Source of the DNA: Eubacterium sp. AM49-13BH
Lineage (GTDB): Bacteria; Bacillota; Clostridia; Lachnospirales; Lachnospiraceae
Length of the DNA: 64,000 nt
Assembly (NCBI RefSeq): GCF_003464165.1
Contig: NZ_QSEK01000006.1
Coordinates: 24,292-88,291, forward strand
Direction of reading: 5' to 3'
The notes beneath the pieces were generated by a model that saw only the letters and a program-made list of their open reading frames with translations, was not told where the DNA came from and searched no databases. Positions 45,663 through 55,092 of this stretch are shown here, piece by piece; within the stretch, counting starts at the first letter, position 1; every line of letters starts with the position of its first letter. The translations under genes and the position numbers were made by a program.

Positions 45663-48152
45663 CTACCTTTCATGTCCGATTTTTTCAATTTCATAATTTC
45701 TGCATACAACATTAATACCTTCTGTCTTATCCCAGTCAAGACTAACATACACTTTTTTCTTATCAACGTCCCACTTAAGTTCATTAATAGTTATTCCACA
45801 TCTTGTACGAAGTCCCTTAACCATGCCGCTTCCAAGCTTATCTGACCATGCCGGAAGCAGTTCAATTGTGTGTTCATCCGAATATATAAGCATTTCATTA
45901 ATAATTCCAACCAGTCCAAATGCGGTATCTGTACAATACACACCTTTGCTCCTGTCAGTATTGTGGTCTGTAAATAAAGTTGTGTAGAATATGTCACTGT
46001 GTACAAGCAGATTAAGTGTATCATATACAGCATCTGCATTTTTAAGACGAGCCTCTACTAACGCCTTATGTATCCAGCCATGTGAAGCGGTATCATCTTT
46101 TCCTTTATTCTCATGGTTTCTGTTAATTATTGCCTGACGACACGCAGCTGCTAACTTACTATCATGCTGAGTCTGCAAAGTCGGCCATGCCGGATAAAGA
46201 TGGCTTATATGCCTGTGTGCATTGTTCTCGCCATACTCCTTCATAGACCATTCCTTAACTGCACCTGACTCATCATACATAAAATCAGGTAACAATCTTA
46301 AGAGTGCTTCCGCCTCTGATACAGCCTGCATTGCTGCAGTCCTATTCTCTTCAGCCATCTCTTTATTAATCATCTCAATATACATATTAATTACATCTTT
46401 AGCCGCAGAGATATCCATTGCTGCATTGGCAGTAATCGCACTATGATATCCAAAAGGCTTATTCTCCGGTGAAAATGATGGAATAATAAGATAATGCTCC
46501 CCCGCATTAAGGCTGCATTTTCCCTTCTCATACCTTGCATTACCGTCTGTATCTGTATAATACTCAGGATTTCCTATCTGTTTCCAGAAATTATAGGCTT
46601 TTTTAAGAAGTGGCTCATATACATCTTTTCTTACATCAAATGTATCTTTGCCGTACATCTTAATCAGCGACGCATCAAAAGTTGTTATCACAGCGTCGCC
46701 GTAAGTCTGTAAGAATTCATAAATAGGAATAAGCATCCAACCAGCACCGGCATTCCAGTACTGGAATGGATAATTAATATCGTACTCTACCATCATTGCC
46801 CTGTGTCCATCAGTATTAACCGGAACAAGCACTGCATCCTTCATTCCATACACCATTGCCGCATTGTTAACCCAGTCAGGTATCTGTCGAAGTATAAACC
46901 ACATATAACCAGTACCTGCTTCATACAACCCTGAGCTGTTCATTCCCGAAACCTGAATATTAACATTGGCATCCATTGTGTACGCACTTCTCCACAACAG
47001 ATTCCACTCACCAACCCACAAGCCGCTGAGTCTTGGTGCTGTCGTTCCTGCGCATGCCTGCATTCCATACAGACCGTTATAATATAATTTCTCCAGCAGA
47101 TGAGGCATAATGTCATATTCATTTTTCTGCAAGTCAAGCAGTTCTTCATTAGCAGACTCACAAAAATATCCGCCGTCAAGCTTAAGCTCTATATTCTTAT
47201 GTTCTAAGCTTACCGGTTCTTCCGTTATATCGGCACTGTCAACTTTGTTAATACATTTGTCTATCAGTGCAAATGTATCTTTGCCATTAACTCTGTCCCT
47301 GAACTCACAATATTCCCCCAAATCATCTGTCCAATCCGTATAAGTTATAAGTGTTATACTCTCTGCATGTGATATATTAATAACCGGCGCAGTCTCATCA
47401 ATGCAAGTGTACGCCCGGCTGTCTTTAGGCTTTGATGAGACCCTCATATCACCATCTGTCAATATCCTTGTAACACCTGCAAATCCACCCTTTGCAAGCT
47501 CACTTCCCTCATACTCAGGATAATGCACAACCGTACCTATTATGTTACCTCTTACAAATCTTGAATACAGCATATTTCTTTCAGGTGCAGGAATATTGTT
47601 CTTCTGAACTCCGAATTTCGGCATAGACTCAAAATCATCTATTGATATCGACATATTCACAGACTTTTCAGATATTATTTTAGTTATAATCACATTCTGT
47701 TTTCTCGATGCATATGTACTTTTTGAAACAGAAGCTCCGTCTGATTTAAATGTAGTATTTATTGTACCAGTCTTATAATCTGTCCATCTTCTGTAACCAG
47801 AAATATCCGGCTCTCCTTCAAGTGTCAGTCTTATCATATGGCCTGGATGATAACAGTACATATTCGTTCTTTTTCTATCATGTATATTCCATGTATCATC
47901 AAAATTAATAACTGACTGTCTGGCTTCATCCAACTGTGCTGTAACATCGTAAGGCACATGTCTTGGCTCTTCCGATGGCATGACAAATTCAACATTCTGA
48001 TATATAAGACTGTCCTCTATAGGCGCACATGATTCAAGCACACCAAGCCTTCCATTACCTGCCACCATAGCCTCATGCCATGGTACATCTGTGACATTAT
48101 AATTATCGTAAGGTTTAATCTGCCTAAACTTGTTTGAAAATGAACTATACAT
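45663..48152 (-). CDS. GH95-like glycoside hydrolase (alpha-L-fucosidase family)
   Basis: An 829-residue protein with an N-terminal beta-sandwich (about 1-290) beginning WHEAMVAGNGRLGV, a linker and an (alpha/alpha)6 barrel (about 320-700). The barrel includes YPFQYWNAGAGW, PSFSPENKPFGY and HRHISHLYPAWP, all GH95 landmarks, and a C-terminal beta domain. GH95 enzymes remove terminal alpha-1,2-L-fucose or alpha-L-galactose. No signal peptide is visible, so it likely acts inside the cell on imported oligosaccharides. Start 48152 follows AAAAGGAAG. The linkage actually cleaved is not certain. Confidence 0.82.
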   Translation of the reverse strand: MYSSFSNKFRQIKPYDNYNVTDVPWHEAMVAGNGRLGVLESCAPIEDSLIYQNVEFVMPSEEPRHVPYDVTAQLDEARQSVINFDDTWNIHDRKRTNMYCYHPGHMIRLTLEGEPDISGYRRWTDYKTGTINTTFKSDGASVSKSTYASRKQNVIITKIISEKSVNMSISIDDFESMPKFGVQKNNIPAPERNMLYSRFVRGNIIGTVVHYPEYEGSELAKGGFAGVTRILTDGDMRVSSKPKDSRAYTCIDETAPVINISHAESITLITYTDWTDDLGEYCEFRDRVNGKDTFALIDKCINKVDSADITEEPVSLEHKNIELKLDGGYFCESANEELLDLQKNEYDIMPHLLEKLYYNGLYGMQACAGTTAPRLSGLWVGEWNLLWRSAYTMDANVNIQVSGMNSSGLYEAGTGYMWFILRQIPDWVNNAAMVYGMKDAVLVPVNTDGHRAMMVEYDINYPFQYWNAGAGWMLIPIYEFLQTYGDAVITTFDASLIKMYGKDTFDVRKDVYEPLLKKAYNFWKQIGNPEYYTDTDGNARYEKGKCSLNAGEHYLIIPSFSPENKPFGYHSAITANAAMDISAAKDVINMYIEMINKEMAEENRTAAMQAVSEAEALLRLLPDFMYDESGAVKEWSMKEYGENNAHRHISHLYPAWPTLQTQHDSKLAAACRQAIINRNHENKGKDDTASHGWIHKALVEARLKNADAVYDTLNLLVHSDIFYTTLFTDHNTDRSKGVYCTDTAFGLVGIINEMLIYSDEHTIELLPAWSDKLGSGMVKGLRTRCGITINELKWDVDKKKVYVSLDWDKTEGINVVCRNYEIEKIGHER

Positions 48153-48168
48153 TTTTAGACTTCCTTTT

Positions 48169-48570
48169 CTACTTATCTTGTTTTTCTTCTTTCTCTTCAG
48201 TTCCAAATGATTTAGCGTAAAGATATTTATGTGTTGCAAATAATCCCGCAATTGCAGCCACTCCAGCCAGTACCTCAAAACCTGATACATGTCCTACAAT
48301 CATCTGTCTTGAAATAGCAAAAAGCAGAACTTCAATAACCGTACCCGGAGTATGAGTGCAAAGCATCTTTACAAACTCAACTCCAATTGCAAATGTCATA
48401 ACATTCTCAAGGAAATACTCAAGCGTGGCATTATCACAGCCTATTCCCAGCACGCTTTCCACAATAAATTTTCCTGCAAGAAACATTATAACTATCAGTA
48501 AAAATGCAGATAATACAATCTCAACATATGAGGCAGCCTGCTGCATTAATTTTCTTAATTTCATTTTCAT
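48169..48570 (-). CDS. PsiE-like membrane protein
   Basis: A 133-residue protein with four helices (about 12-38, 48-70, 77-95, 97-112) and a charged tail. The pattern FAIGVEFVKMLCTHTPGTVIEVLLFAISRQM resembles the phosphate-starvation-inducible PsiE family, whose function is unknown. It is 16 bases ahead of the GH95 gene. The site before ATG 48570 is weak. Confidence 0.55.
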   Translation of the reverse strand: MKMKLRKLMQQAASYVEIVLSAFLLIVIMFLAGKFIVESVLGIGCDNATLEYFLENVMTFAIGVEFVKMLCTHTPGTVIEVLLFAISRQMIVGHVSGFEVLAGVAAIAGLFATHKYLYAKSFGTEEKEEKQDK

Positions 48571-48747
48571 AGGGTAAACTATCCTTTCAATTAATTTTAT
48601 ATATAGTGCCTTATTTAAGCATTAATTATATCTTATTCTTAATAATTAAGCAATTGTGCCCCTATCGCTTTCATTAAATAATTTAACATAATTATATAGT
48701 GAATATGCATAATTTCATTTGACTTTCATAATGTTTTTTAGTAAACT

Positions 48748-48775
48748 TTAACAAGTTGGTGTTTTGAAGTATGAT
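48748..48775 (+). promoter_or_regulatory. Promoter of the pyrophosphatase gene
   Basis: -35 TTAACA (48748-48753), 16-base spacer, -10 TATGAT (48770-48775), about 70 bases before the start codon. A TTGACT/TAAACT pair just upstream is a second candidate. Confidence 0.5.
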
Positions 48776-48846
48776 AATAAATGACGCCACATTATTATCT
48801 CTACAGGCACGCGTAACGGACATAATTTTTTAACGAGGAGAAAAAC

Positions 48847-51024
48847 ATGGAAGCTTTATTAATTCTAGTCATCGTTGCAGCCCTGCTTGCGCTCGGTTAT
48901 GCAGCATTCAACTTCATCGGTGTTAAGAATCTTGATGAAGGAACAGACCGTATGAAAGAAATCGCAGCAGCCATAAGAGTTGGTGCTAACGCATTCATTA
49001 CATACGAGTATAAGATCATTGCAGTAGTAGTTGTTATTATTGCAATCGCATTTGCAGCTATATTCACTGTCCAGTATGGAGAATTCAGCTGGGAGCCATC
49101 TGTATGTTTCATGATTGGTGTTATCATGAGTGCATCAGCAGGCTGGGTAGGTATGAAAATTGCTACTTACGCTAATGTAAGAGTTTCTAATACAGCCCGC
49201 AACACTAAGAACATTGGTTCAACACTTAAGGTAGCTTTAAAAGGTGGCTCAGTTATGGGTCTCTGCGTTGGCGGTTTCGCACTTTTAGGACTTTTCCTTG
49301 TATACATCATATTTGGATTTGGTCTTAACATGCTTGACATTGAGGCGCTCCGTGGTGCTCATGTATTCACACAGTGTCTTTCATGCTACGCACTTGGCTG
49401 CTCTATTGTTGCTATGTTTAACCGTGTTGGTGGCGGTATATATACTAAGGCAGCTGATATGGGAGCTGACCTTGTTGGTAAGACAGAAGCACACATTCCT
49501 GAAGATGATCCAAGAAATCCTGCCACTATCGCAGATAACGTTGGTGATAATGTAGGTGATGTTGCCGGACTTGGTTCTGACCTTCTTGAATCATTTGTTG
49601 GAGCTATATCTTCAGCAATTATTCTTGCGGTAAGTCTTTACCTTTCAAATGTAGCTAATAACCTTGAAGTTTCAGACGAAATGCTCTCTAAGATGATGTA
49701 TTTCCCACTTGTATTCGCTGCAATCGGACTTATCGCATCTATTCTTGGTATCGCTTATGTTCTCTTAAAGAAGGGTTCTGATAATCCTCACAGAGATCTT
49801 AATATCTCAACATGGAGTGCTGCCGGAATTACAATTATCGGCGGATTCGTTGCTACATATCTGTTATTCAATGGCGAGAATGCAGATATTCTTAAGGTTG
49901 CAGGATTTAACATTGGTTTCATATCACCTTGGATTGCTGCTTCACTTGGCGTAGTGAGTGGTGTTATCATCGGTGGTATCGCAGAATACTATACAAGTTA
50001 TGATTACAAGCCAACACAGACAATTGCACAGGCTTCTAAAGAAGGTGCAGCTTTAACTATCACACAGGGTCTTTCAGTTGGTATGAAGTCTTGTATGTAT
50101 CCACTTATTGTTTTAGGTATTACAACTTATGCATCATATGCAGTTTCAGGCATGTTCGGTATTGCTATGGCTGCCGTAGGTATGCTCTCATTCGTATCAG
50201 CAACTGTTTCTGTTGATACTTATGGACCAATCTCTGATAATGCTGGTGGTATTGCAGAGATGTCAGAGCTTGAACCTGAAGTAAGAGAAATTACTGATAA
50301 GCTTGATTCCGTTGGTAACACAACTGCTGCCATCGGTAAAGGCTTTGCTATCGGTTCAGCTTCACTTGCAGCACTTTCACTTATGGTTAGTTTCCTTTAT
50401 GCATTCCAGCCAGAGGGAAGCAGCCTCGACCTTAACTTCACTAACCCGCTTATTCTTGCCGGTGCTTTAGTTGGTGGTGCTCTTCCATATCTGTTCTCAG
50501 GTATGCTTATTGAAGCCGTTGCCAATGCTGCCCGTAAAATGGTTGAAGAAGTAAGAAGACAGTTCAGAGACATTCCTGGTATCCTTGAAGGAAAGGCTAA
50601 ACCAGACTATAAGACATGTATTGAGATATCATCTCAGGGTGCATTAAAGGAAATGCGTATGCCAGCTATCATCTCAATCATCTTCCCTGTAATTGCTGGA
50701 TTCCTTTTCGGACCTTACTTCGTAGGCGGTCTTCTTATCGGTGCTACTCTTTCAGCTATCATGCTTGCCATCTTTACAGGTAACGCTGGTGGTGCGTGGG
50801 ATAATGGTAAAAAGTACATCGAATCAGGTGCTATTGAAGGACAGGGCAAAGGCTCTCCAGCACATGATGCAGCCGTTGTTGGTGATACTGTAGGTGATCC
50901 ATTAAAGGATACTGTAGGACCATCTCTTGATATCCTTATCAAGATTATGTCTACTGTTTCACTCGTTGCAGCAGTAATGTTCTACAACTACAATCTACTT
51001 TACCTTATCTTTGGTATAAGATAA
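48847..51024 (+). CDS. hppA: Membrane-bound ion-translocating pyrophosphatase
   Basis: A 725-residue enzyme with about 16 helices that uses pyrophosphate hydrolysis to move H+ or Na+. The active-site loops are present: DMGADLVGKTEAHIPEDDPRNPA, then DNVGDNVGDVAG, and SDNAGGIAEM with DTVGDPLKDTVGP near the end. GNTTAAIGKG carries Ala where K+-independent types have Lys, so this is probably the K+-dependent kind. Whether it pumps Na+ or H+ cannot be told from motifs read here. ATG 48847 follows CGAGGAG. Confidence 0.93.
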   Translation: MEALLILVIVAALLALGYAAFNFIGVKNLDEGTDRMKEIAAAIRVGANAFITYEYKIIAVVVVIIAIAFAAIFTVQYGEFSWEPSVCFMIGVIMSASAGWVGMKIATYANVRVSNTARNTKNIGSTLKVALKGGSVMGLCVGGFALLGLFLVYIIFGFGLNMLDIEALRGAHVFTQCLSCYALGCSIVAMFNRVGGGIYTKAADMGADLVGKTEAHIPEDDPRNPATIADNVGDNVGDVAGLGSDLLESFVGAISSAIILAVSLYLSNVANNLEVSDEMLSKMMYFPLVFAAIGLIASILGIAYVLLKKGSDNPHRDLNISTWSAAGITIIGGFVATYLLFNGENADILKVAGFNIGFISPWIAASLGVVSGVIIGGIAEYYTSYDYKPTQTIAQASKEGAALTITQGLSVGMKSCMYPLIVLGITTYASYAVSGMFGIAMAAVGMLSFVSATVSVDTYGPISDNAGGIAEMSELEPEVREITDKLDSVGNTTAAIGKGFAIGSASLAALSLMVSFLYAFQPEGSSLDLNFTNPLILAGALVGGALPYLFSGMLIEAVANAARKMVEEVRRQFRDIPGILEGKAKPDYKTCIEISSQGALKEMRMPAIISIIFPVIAGFLFGPYFVGGLLIGATLSAIMLAIFTGNAGGAWDNGKKYIESGAIEGQGKGSPAHDAAVVGDTVGDPLKDTVGPSLDILIKIMSTVSLVAAVMFYNYNLLYLIFGIR

Positions 51025-51043
51025 TATTCCGTATAAAGGAGTT

Positions 51044-51081
51044 GGGGCGACAGACCATAAAGGTCTGCCGCCCCTGTTTTT
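51044..51081 (+). terminator. Terminator of hppA
   Basis: GC-rich stem ggggcgacagacc (51044-51056) with ggtctgccgcccc (51062-51074) and then TGTTTTTAT. It separates hppA from the convergent dehydratase operon. Confidence 0.9.
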
Positions 51082-51089
51082 ATGTATAT

Positions 51090-51722
51090 TTATTTTATGA
51101 ATTTGACATTAGGATATATTGCTTTCTTGGCTTCTTCTTTTCTTTCATTGAATGTAACCTTATTCTGTTCAAAGAGGTTGTCACCATTAGCATCTATTGA
51201 TACTATAAGCGGTCCAAATTCCTTAACCTTACAGCACCATAATGTTTCTGGCATACCAAGCTCATCCCAGTGATGCTCAGCAATTCTTTCAACCTCTGTT
51301 GCTGCTACTACAGCACATCCAGCAGGGAATACGCAGTGGATAGCACCAAATTCCTTACATGCTCTCTCTGTATTAGGACCCATTCCGCCTTTTCCTACAA
51401 TTACTCTTACACCTGTCTGCTTAGTAAATTCGTATTCGAATTTCTCCATACGCATTGATGTTGTTGGTCCTACAGATACCATCTCATAATCATTCTCTGT
51501 TCCTTCAATCTTTCTTACAATAGGACCTGCATGGAATATTGCCTTGTCCTTAATATCATAAGGAAGCTCTCTTCCATATTCTACAAGTCTTCTGTGTGCA
51601 ACATCACGGCATGTCATTAAATCTCCGTCAAGCCATACAATGTCACCAATCTTAATATCCTTTAAGTCCTCTGCACTTACTGGTGTAACAAGAACCTTTT
51701 TATCGCCTCTGATTTCTACCAT
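51090..51722 (-). CDS. ttdB: L(+)-tartrate or fumarate dehydratase, beta subunit
   Basis: A 210-residue subunit of two-part class I hydro-lyases. Recognisable segments are [22 protein letters not shown] near 25-45, [25 protein letters not shown] and [13 protein letters not shown]. It completes the active site made with the alpha chain, interconverting fumarate and malate or dehydrating tartrate to oxaloacetate. ATG 51722 follows AGGAGG, 12 bases after the alpha stop. Gene order with a divergent LysR and a DASS-type transporter favours the tartrate enzyme; fumarase is the alternative. Confidence 0.82.
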   Translation of the reverse strand: MVEIRGDKKVLVTPVSAEDLKDIKIGDIVWLDGDLMTCRDVAHRRLVEYGRELPYDIKDKAIFHAGPIVRKIEGTENDYEMVSVGPTTSMRMEKFEYEFTKQTGVRVIVGKGGMGPNTERACKEFGAIHCVFPAGCAVVAATEVERIAEHHWDELGMPETLWCCKVKEFGPLIVSIDANGDNLFEQNKVTFNERKEEAKKAIYPNVKFIK

Positions 51723-51734
51723 TTTCTAATCCTC

Positions 51735-52640
51735 CTATGCATTCAGGTCTATTGTTGAATGTGTATCACATACTGCATTTAAGTCTTTATCAAATATTAC
51801 ATGACCTCTTCTGTGTGACCAGCAACCTACATTGACAGCTACACCAATTGTTGATGGATGTCTTGCTGTATTTTCAATATTAACTCCCATAACGGAGAAT
51901 TTACCGCCCATACCCTGAGGTCCAAGTCCGATAGCATTGATTCCGTCTTCAAGTAACTTCTCCATCTTAGCTGCATTTTCATTCTCATTATGTGAACCGA
52001 TTGGTCTCATAAGTGCCTTCTTAGAAAGAAGTGCTGCTGTCTCAACAGATGTTGCAACGCCTACGCCTACGAGAAGTGGAGGACATGCATTAAGTCCATA
52101 GCTTGTCATCTGGTCAAGTACGAAATCTGTTATTCCTTCATAACCTGCACCTGGCATAAGAACCATTGCCTTACCTGGAAGTGTACAGCCGCCGCCTGCC
52201 ATGTATGAATATATCTCGCAGTGGTCGTCATTAGGAACGATATCCCAGAATACTGTCGGAGTTCCCTTACCAACATTTCTCTTAGTGTTGTACTCGTCAA
52301 ATGTTTCAACAGAGTTATGTCTTAATGGTGTTGCAAATGTTGCCTGTACAACAGCTTCCTTTAACAAGCCCTCAAGTTCATTAATAAGTGGGAAGTTGGT
52401 TCCACATTTAACCCAGAACTGTAATACACCTGTATCCTGACAGCTAGGTCTGTCGAGTGATACTGCAAGTCCCTGATTCTTAGTCATTGTCTCATATAAT
52501 ACCTTAGGAAGTGGTGCTGTTTCCTGTGCTGCAAGCTCCTCAAGCTTTGCAATTACATCATCTGGTAACTTCTTACCGATATGGCCAACAAACTTAGCCA
52601 TCTTGTCTGTCATCAGCTTTACGCTCTCTTCTTTGTTCAT
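51735..52640 (-). CDS. ttdA: L(+)-tartrate or fumarate dehydratase, alpha subunit
   Basis: A 301-residue iron-sulfur subunit; E. coli TtdA has a similar length. The three cluster Cys are visible in RPSCQDTG, MAGGGCTLPG and NVGCWSHRRG. Start 52640 is preferred over a longer reading because AGGAGG stands seven bases before it and MNKEESVKLM is the natural N-terminus. The upstream DNA is the doubled Shine-Dalgarno element A, so its translation may be controlled separately from the transporter gene. The substrate choice between tartrate and fumarate is inferred from context. Confidence 0.85.
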   Translation of the reverse strand: MNKEESVKLMTDKMAKFVGHIGKKLPDDVIAKLEELAAQETAPLPKVLYETMTKNQGLAVSLDRPSCQDTGVLQFWVKCGTNFPLINELEGLLKEAVVQATFATPLRHNSVETFDEYNTKRNVGKGTPTVFWDIVPNDDHCEIYSYMAGGGCTLPGKAMVLMPGAGYEGITDFVLDQMTSYGLNACPPLLVGVGVATSVETAALLSKKALMRPIGSHNENENAAKMEKLLEDGINAIGLGPQGMGGKFSVMGVNIENTARHPSTIGVAVNVGCWSHRRGHVIFDKDLNAVCDTHSTIDLNA

Positions 52641-52646
52641 ATTAGT

Positions 52647-52716
52647 CCTCCTTGTTTTGCGAAGCAAAATGCGACTGCCCTTGCAGGAGCAGAGGATTTT
52701 AGCCTCCTTGTTTTGC
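52647..52716 (-). promoter_or_regulatory. Double Shine-Dalgarno leader element, copy A
   Basis: On the minus strand AAAACAAGGAGG appears twice (SD cores 52709-52703 and 52653-52647) around a spacer that contains TCCTCTGCTCC, CCTGCAAGGG and the hairpin ttttg-cttcg-caaaa next to the second SD. The plan matches copy B at 43371-43440, and the hairpin stem differs by a compensating base-pair change. It lies between the transporter and alpha-subunit genes. Confidence 0.7.
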
Positions 52717-52750
52717 ATTGTTATGTAACATTTTTTATCTCCGCCATATC

Positions 52751-54016
52751 CTATGGATAGAACGGATATAATATAGGTAACAAAATCATACACAGCACAA
52801 ATGATACGAGTATAAGCGGAAGTCCTGATTTTACATAATCCTTAAACTTATATCCGCCAACGCCAACTACCATTGTGTTAGCCGGCATTCCGATTGGTGT
52901 TGCGTATGCACATGATCCGGCAATAACTGTAGCAATTACTACTGCTCTTGGATCTGCGTTAAGGCTCTCTGCCAGTGATACAGCAATTGGAACCATAAGC
53001 GCTGTTGTTGCTGTATTGGACATGAAGTTCGTAAGTACACATGTGACTACGAATATCACAAGCAGAAGAACTATAGGACTTGGATTAGAACCCATAATTC
53101 CAACAATCTTATCTGCTATAAGTGTTCCTGCTCCTGTTTTTTCAAGAGCACTTGCAAGTGCAAGTGAACCACCGAATAACAGTACAACCTTTAAATCAAT
53201 TGACTTCAGCGCTTCCTTCTCAGATATAACACCTGCAAGAACAAGTATTACTGCTCCGAGACATGCTGAAACCTGTATCTTAATTCCTATCTTATCCTCA
53301 AATATCATGGCAAGAATAACAAGAATTAACACAATAAGTGACATTGCCTGTTTCCATTTTGGAACATTGCTGAAATCTTTTGTCTGCTCTGTGGCATCCT
53401 CTGTAATAACCTTCTTATCTGGAAGAAGCCTGCAGCCTATTACAACGAAATAGATAATTCCACATATAAGCATTGGTATTCCAATCGGTGCATACATGAA
53501 GAAGCTTGTTGAAAGCCCTAATTCTTCAAGAGCATTTACACCCATAAGATTTCCCGGTGCTCCAATTATTGAAAGGTTTCCCCCAAGTGCTGCTGCGAAT
53601 ACCAGAGGCATTAACAGACGGCTTCTTGAATATCCTGATTCATCTGCTATTCCGCAGACAACAGGGATAAGTACTGCTGCTGTTCCCGTATTAGAAAGGA
53701 ACCCTGACATAATTCCTACGATTAACATTATCGCAATAATAAGTATCTTTTCAGATTTGGCAAATTTAGTAACAATACCTCCGATTTTATTAGCCATACC
53801 TGTTTCAAATAGTGCCTGTCCGACTACGAACATTCCGACACACAGTATTACATTGCTGTTTACATATCCTGCAAATGTTTCCTTTACCGTAAGTACGTTG
53901 GTAAGATTCAGACCAAGTGCAACTATTGTAGCTGTAAGCCCCAGCGGAATCTTTTCAAGTATGAAACTGACTACAGCAAACAATAAAAACAGTAATGTTA
54001 TTGTGGTTTGAGACAT
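52751..54016 (-). CDS. DASS/SLC13-type anion transporter
   Basis: A 421-residue carrier with two inverted halves. Each half has a sodium/substrate motif: SNTGTAAVLIP near residue 110 and SNTATTALMVP near 330. The TPIGMPANTMV segment close to the end is also typical. It imports dicarboxylates or related anions with sodium or by exchange. ATG 54016 follows GGGGGAA. As first gene of the operon ahead of the dehydratase subunits, it is the likely tartrate/fumarate/malate importer, similar in position to TtdT. Confidence 0.85.
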   Translation of the reverse strand: MSQTTITLLFLLFAVVSFILEKIPLGLTATIVALGLNLTNVLTVKETFAGYVNSNVILCVGMFVVGQALFETGMANKIGGIVTKFAKSEKILIIAIMLIVGIMSGFLSNTGTAAVLIPVVCGIADESGYSRSRLLMPLVFAAALGGNLSIIGAPGNLMGVNALEELGLSTSFFMYAPIGIPMLICGIIYFVVIGCRLLPDKKVITEDATEQTKDFSNVPKWKQAMSLIVLILVILAMIFEDKIGIKIQVSACLGAVILVLAGVISEKEALKSIDLKVVLLFGGSLALASALEKTGAGTLIADKIVGIMGSNPSPIVLLLVIFVVTCVLTNFMSNTATTALMVPIAVSLAESLNADPRAVVIATVIAGSCAYATPIGMPANTMVVGVGGYKFKDYVKSGLPLILVSFVLCMILLPILYPFYP

Positions 54017-54080
54017 AACGTTCCCCCTTTCACATATTATTAATTAACTTTCTGTCCGGACTCATCTTTAATGTAACTAA

Positions 54081-54109
54081 AGTATAATCCTGTTCTCGTA
54101 AAAAAACAA
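54081..54109 (-). promoter_or_regulatory. Promoter of the transporter-dehydratase operon
   Basis: On the minus strand -35 TTGTTT (54109-54104), 17-base spacer, -10 TATACT (54086-54081). The adjoining divergent region has two TTTTTATGTT copies (near 54118-54146), possible LysR sites. Confidence 0.55.
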
Positions 54110-54205
54110 TTTGATGATTTTTATGTTTCAATAAAAAATTTTTATGTTAAAATATATATATAAAATGCACTAATTTTTGCAGCATTTAACAGGAGGAAGC
54201 GCGCT

Positions 54206-55092
54206 ATGACACTTAATCAGCTAAAATATTTCTGCACTGCATGCCGCACCCGCAGCATAACCAAAGCCTCAGAAGAGCTTTTTGTGACGCAGCCTACAAT
54301 CTCGATTGCCATTAAAGACCTCGAGGCTGAATTTAATATTATTCTTTTTGCAAGAATGGTAATCATCTGGAACTAACAAGTGCCGGTGAGACATTTTATG
54401 AAAAAGCTAAAGACCTGCTAAAACACAGTACAGAAATGCAGAATGAATTCTTAAAATTAGGCAACCGGGTTCCGGTTCTTAAGATAGGAATACCACCTAT
54501 GTTCAGTACAATCTTTTTCCCTGAAGTACTTAATGCATTTGAAAAGAATCATCCTGATATCCAGACAGAGCTCGATGAATTCGGCTCTGTGCGTGCATGT
54601 GATCTCGTACAGAATGAAAAGCTTGACCTTGCAATTGTTAATATGGAGCAATTTAATATAGATAAATTCGAAAGCTGTATTCTTGCTAAAGAACAGCTTA
54701 TGTACGTTGTCTCTAAGAAACATCCTATGGCTAAGAAAAAATGTATGACAATTGAAGACTTCAGAGATGAGAATCTGCTTATGTTTAATGTGGACTCTGT
54801 ACAGAATGAGCTTTTGAAAAACAGATTTGACCAGCTAAAGCTTAACCCGAGAATTATTATGCGAAGCAGCCAGTTATATACTGCATTGAAATTCATTGAA
54901 AACGGAAGCTGCGGTTGTTTCCTTTTCTCAGATATGCTGCCTCATTTCAAGCAATATAAAGGAATTCCCCTTGAACCACCGATTGATGTTAATATCGGAA
55001 TCGTATGGAAGAAGGGGAATTTCTTGAGCCACAGTGCCCAGTTATTTATAGATTTTGCGATGCAGTACTGCTCAGAAAACATTACTACTTAA
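54206..55092 (+). pseudogene. LysR-family regulator, frameshifted
   Basis: ATG 54206 follows AGGAGGAAG and gives a normal helix-turn-helix (TKASEELFVTQPTISIAIKDLE), but the frame stops after about 55 codons. The adjacent frame continues GNHLELTSAGETFYEKAKDLL and the whole effector domain to 55092 (NITT), so one A is missing near 54355. Restored length is about 295 residues, normal for the family. It is divergent from the transporter-dehydratase operon, like TtdR, and presumably regulates it. A sequencing error is quite possible. Confidence 0.85.
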
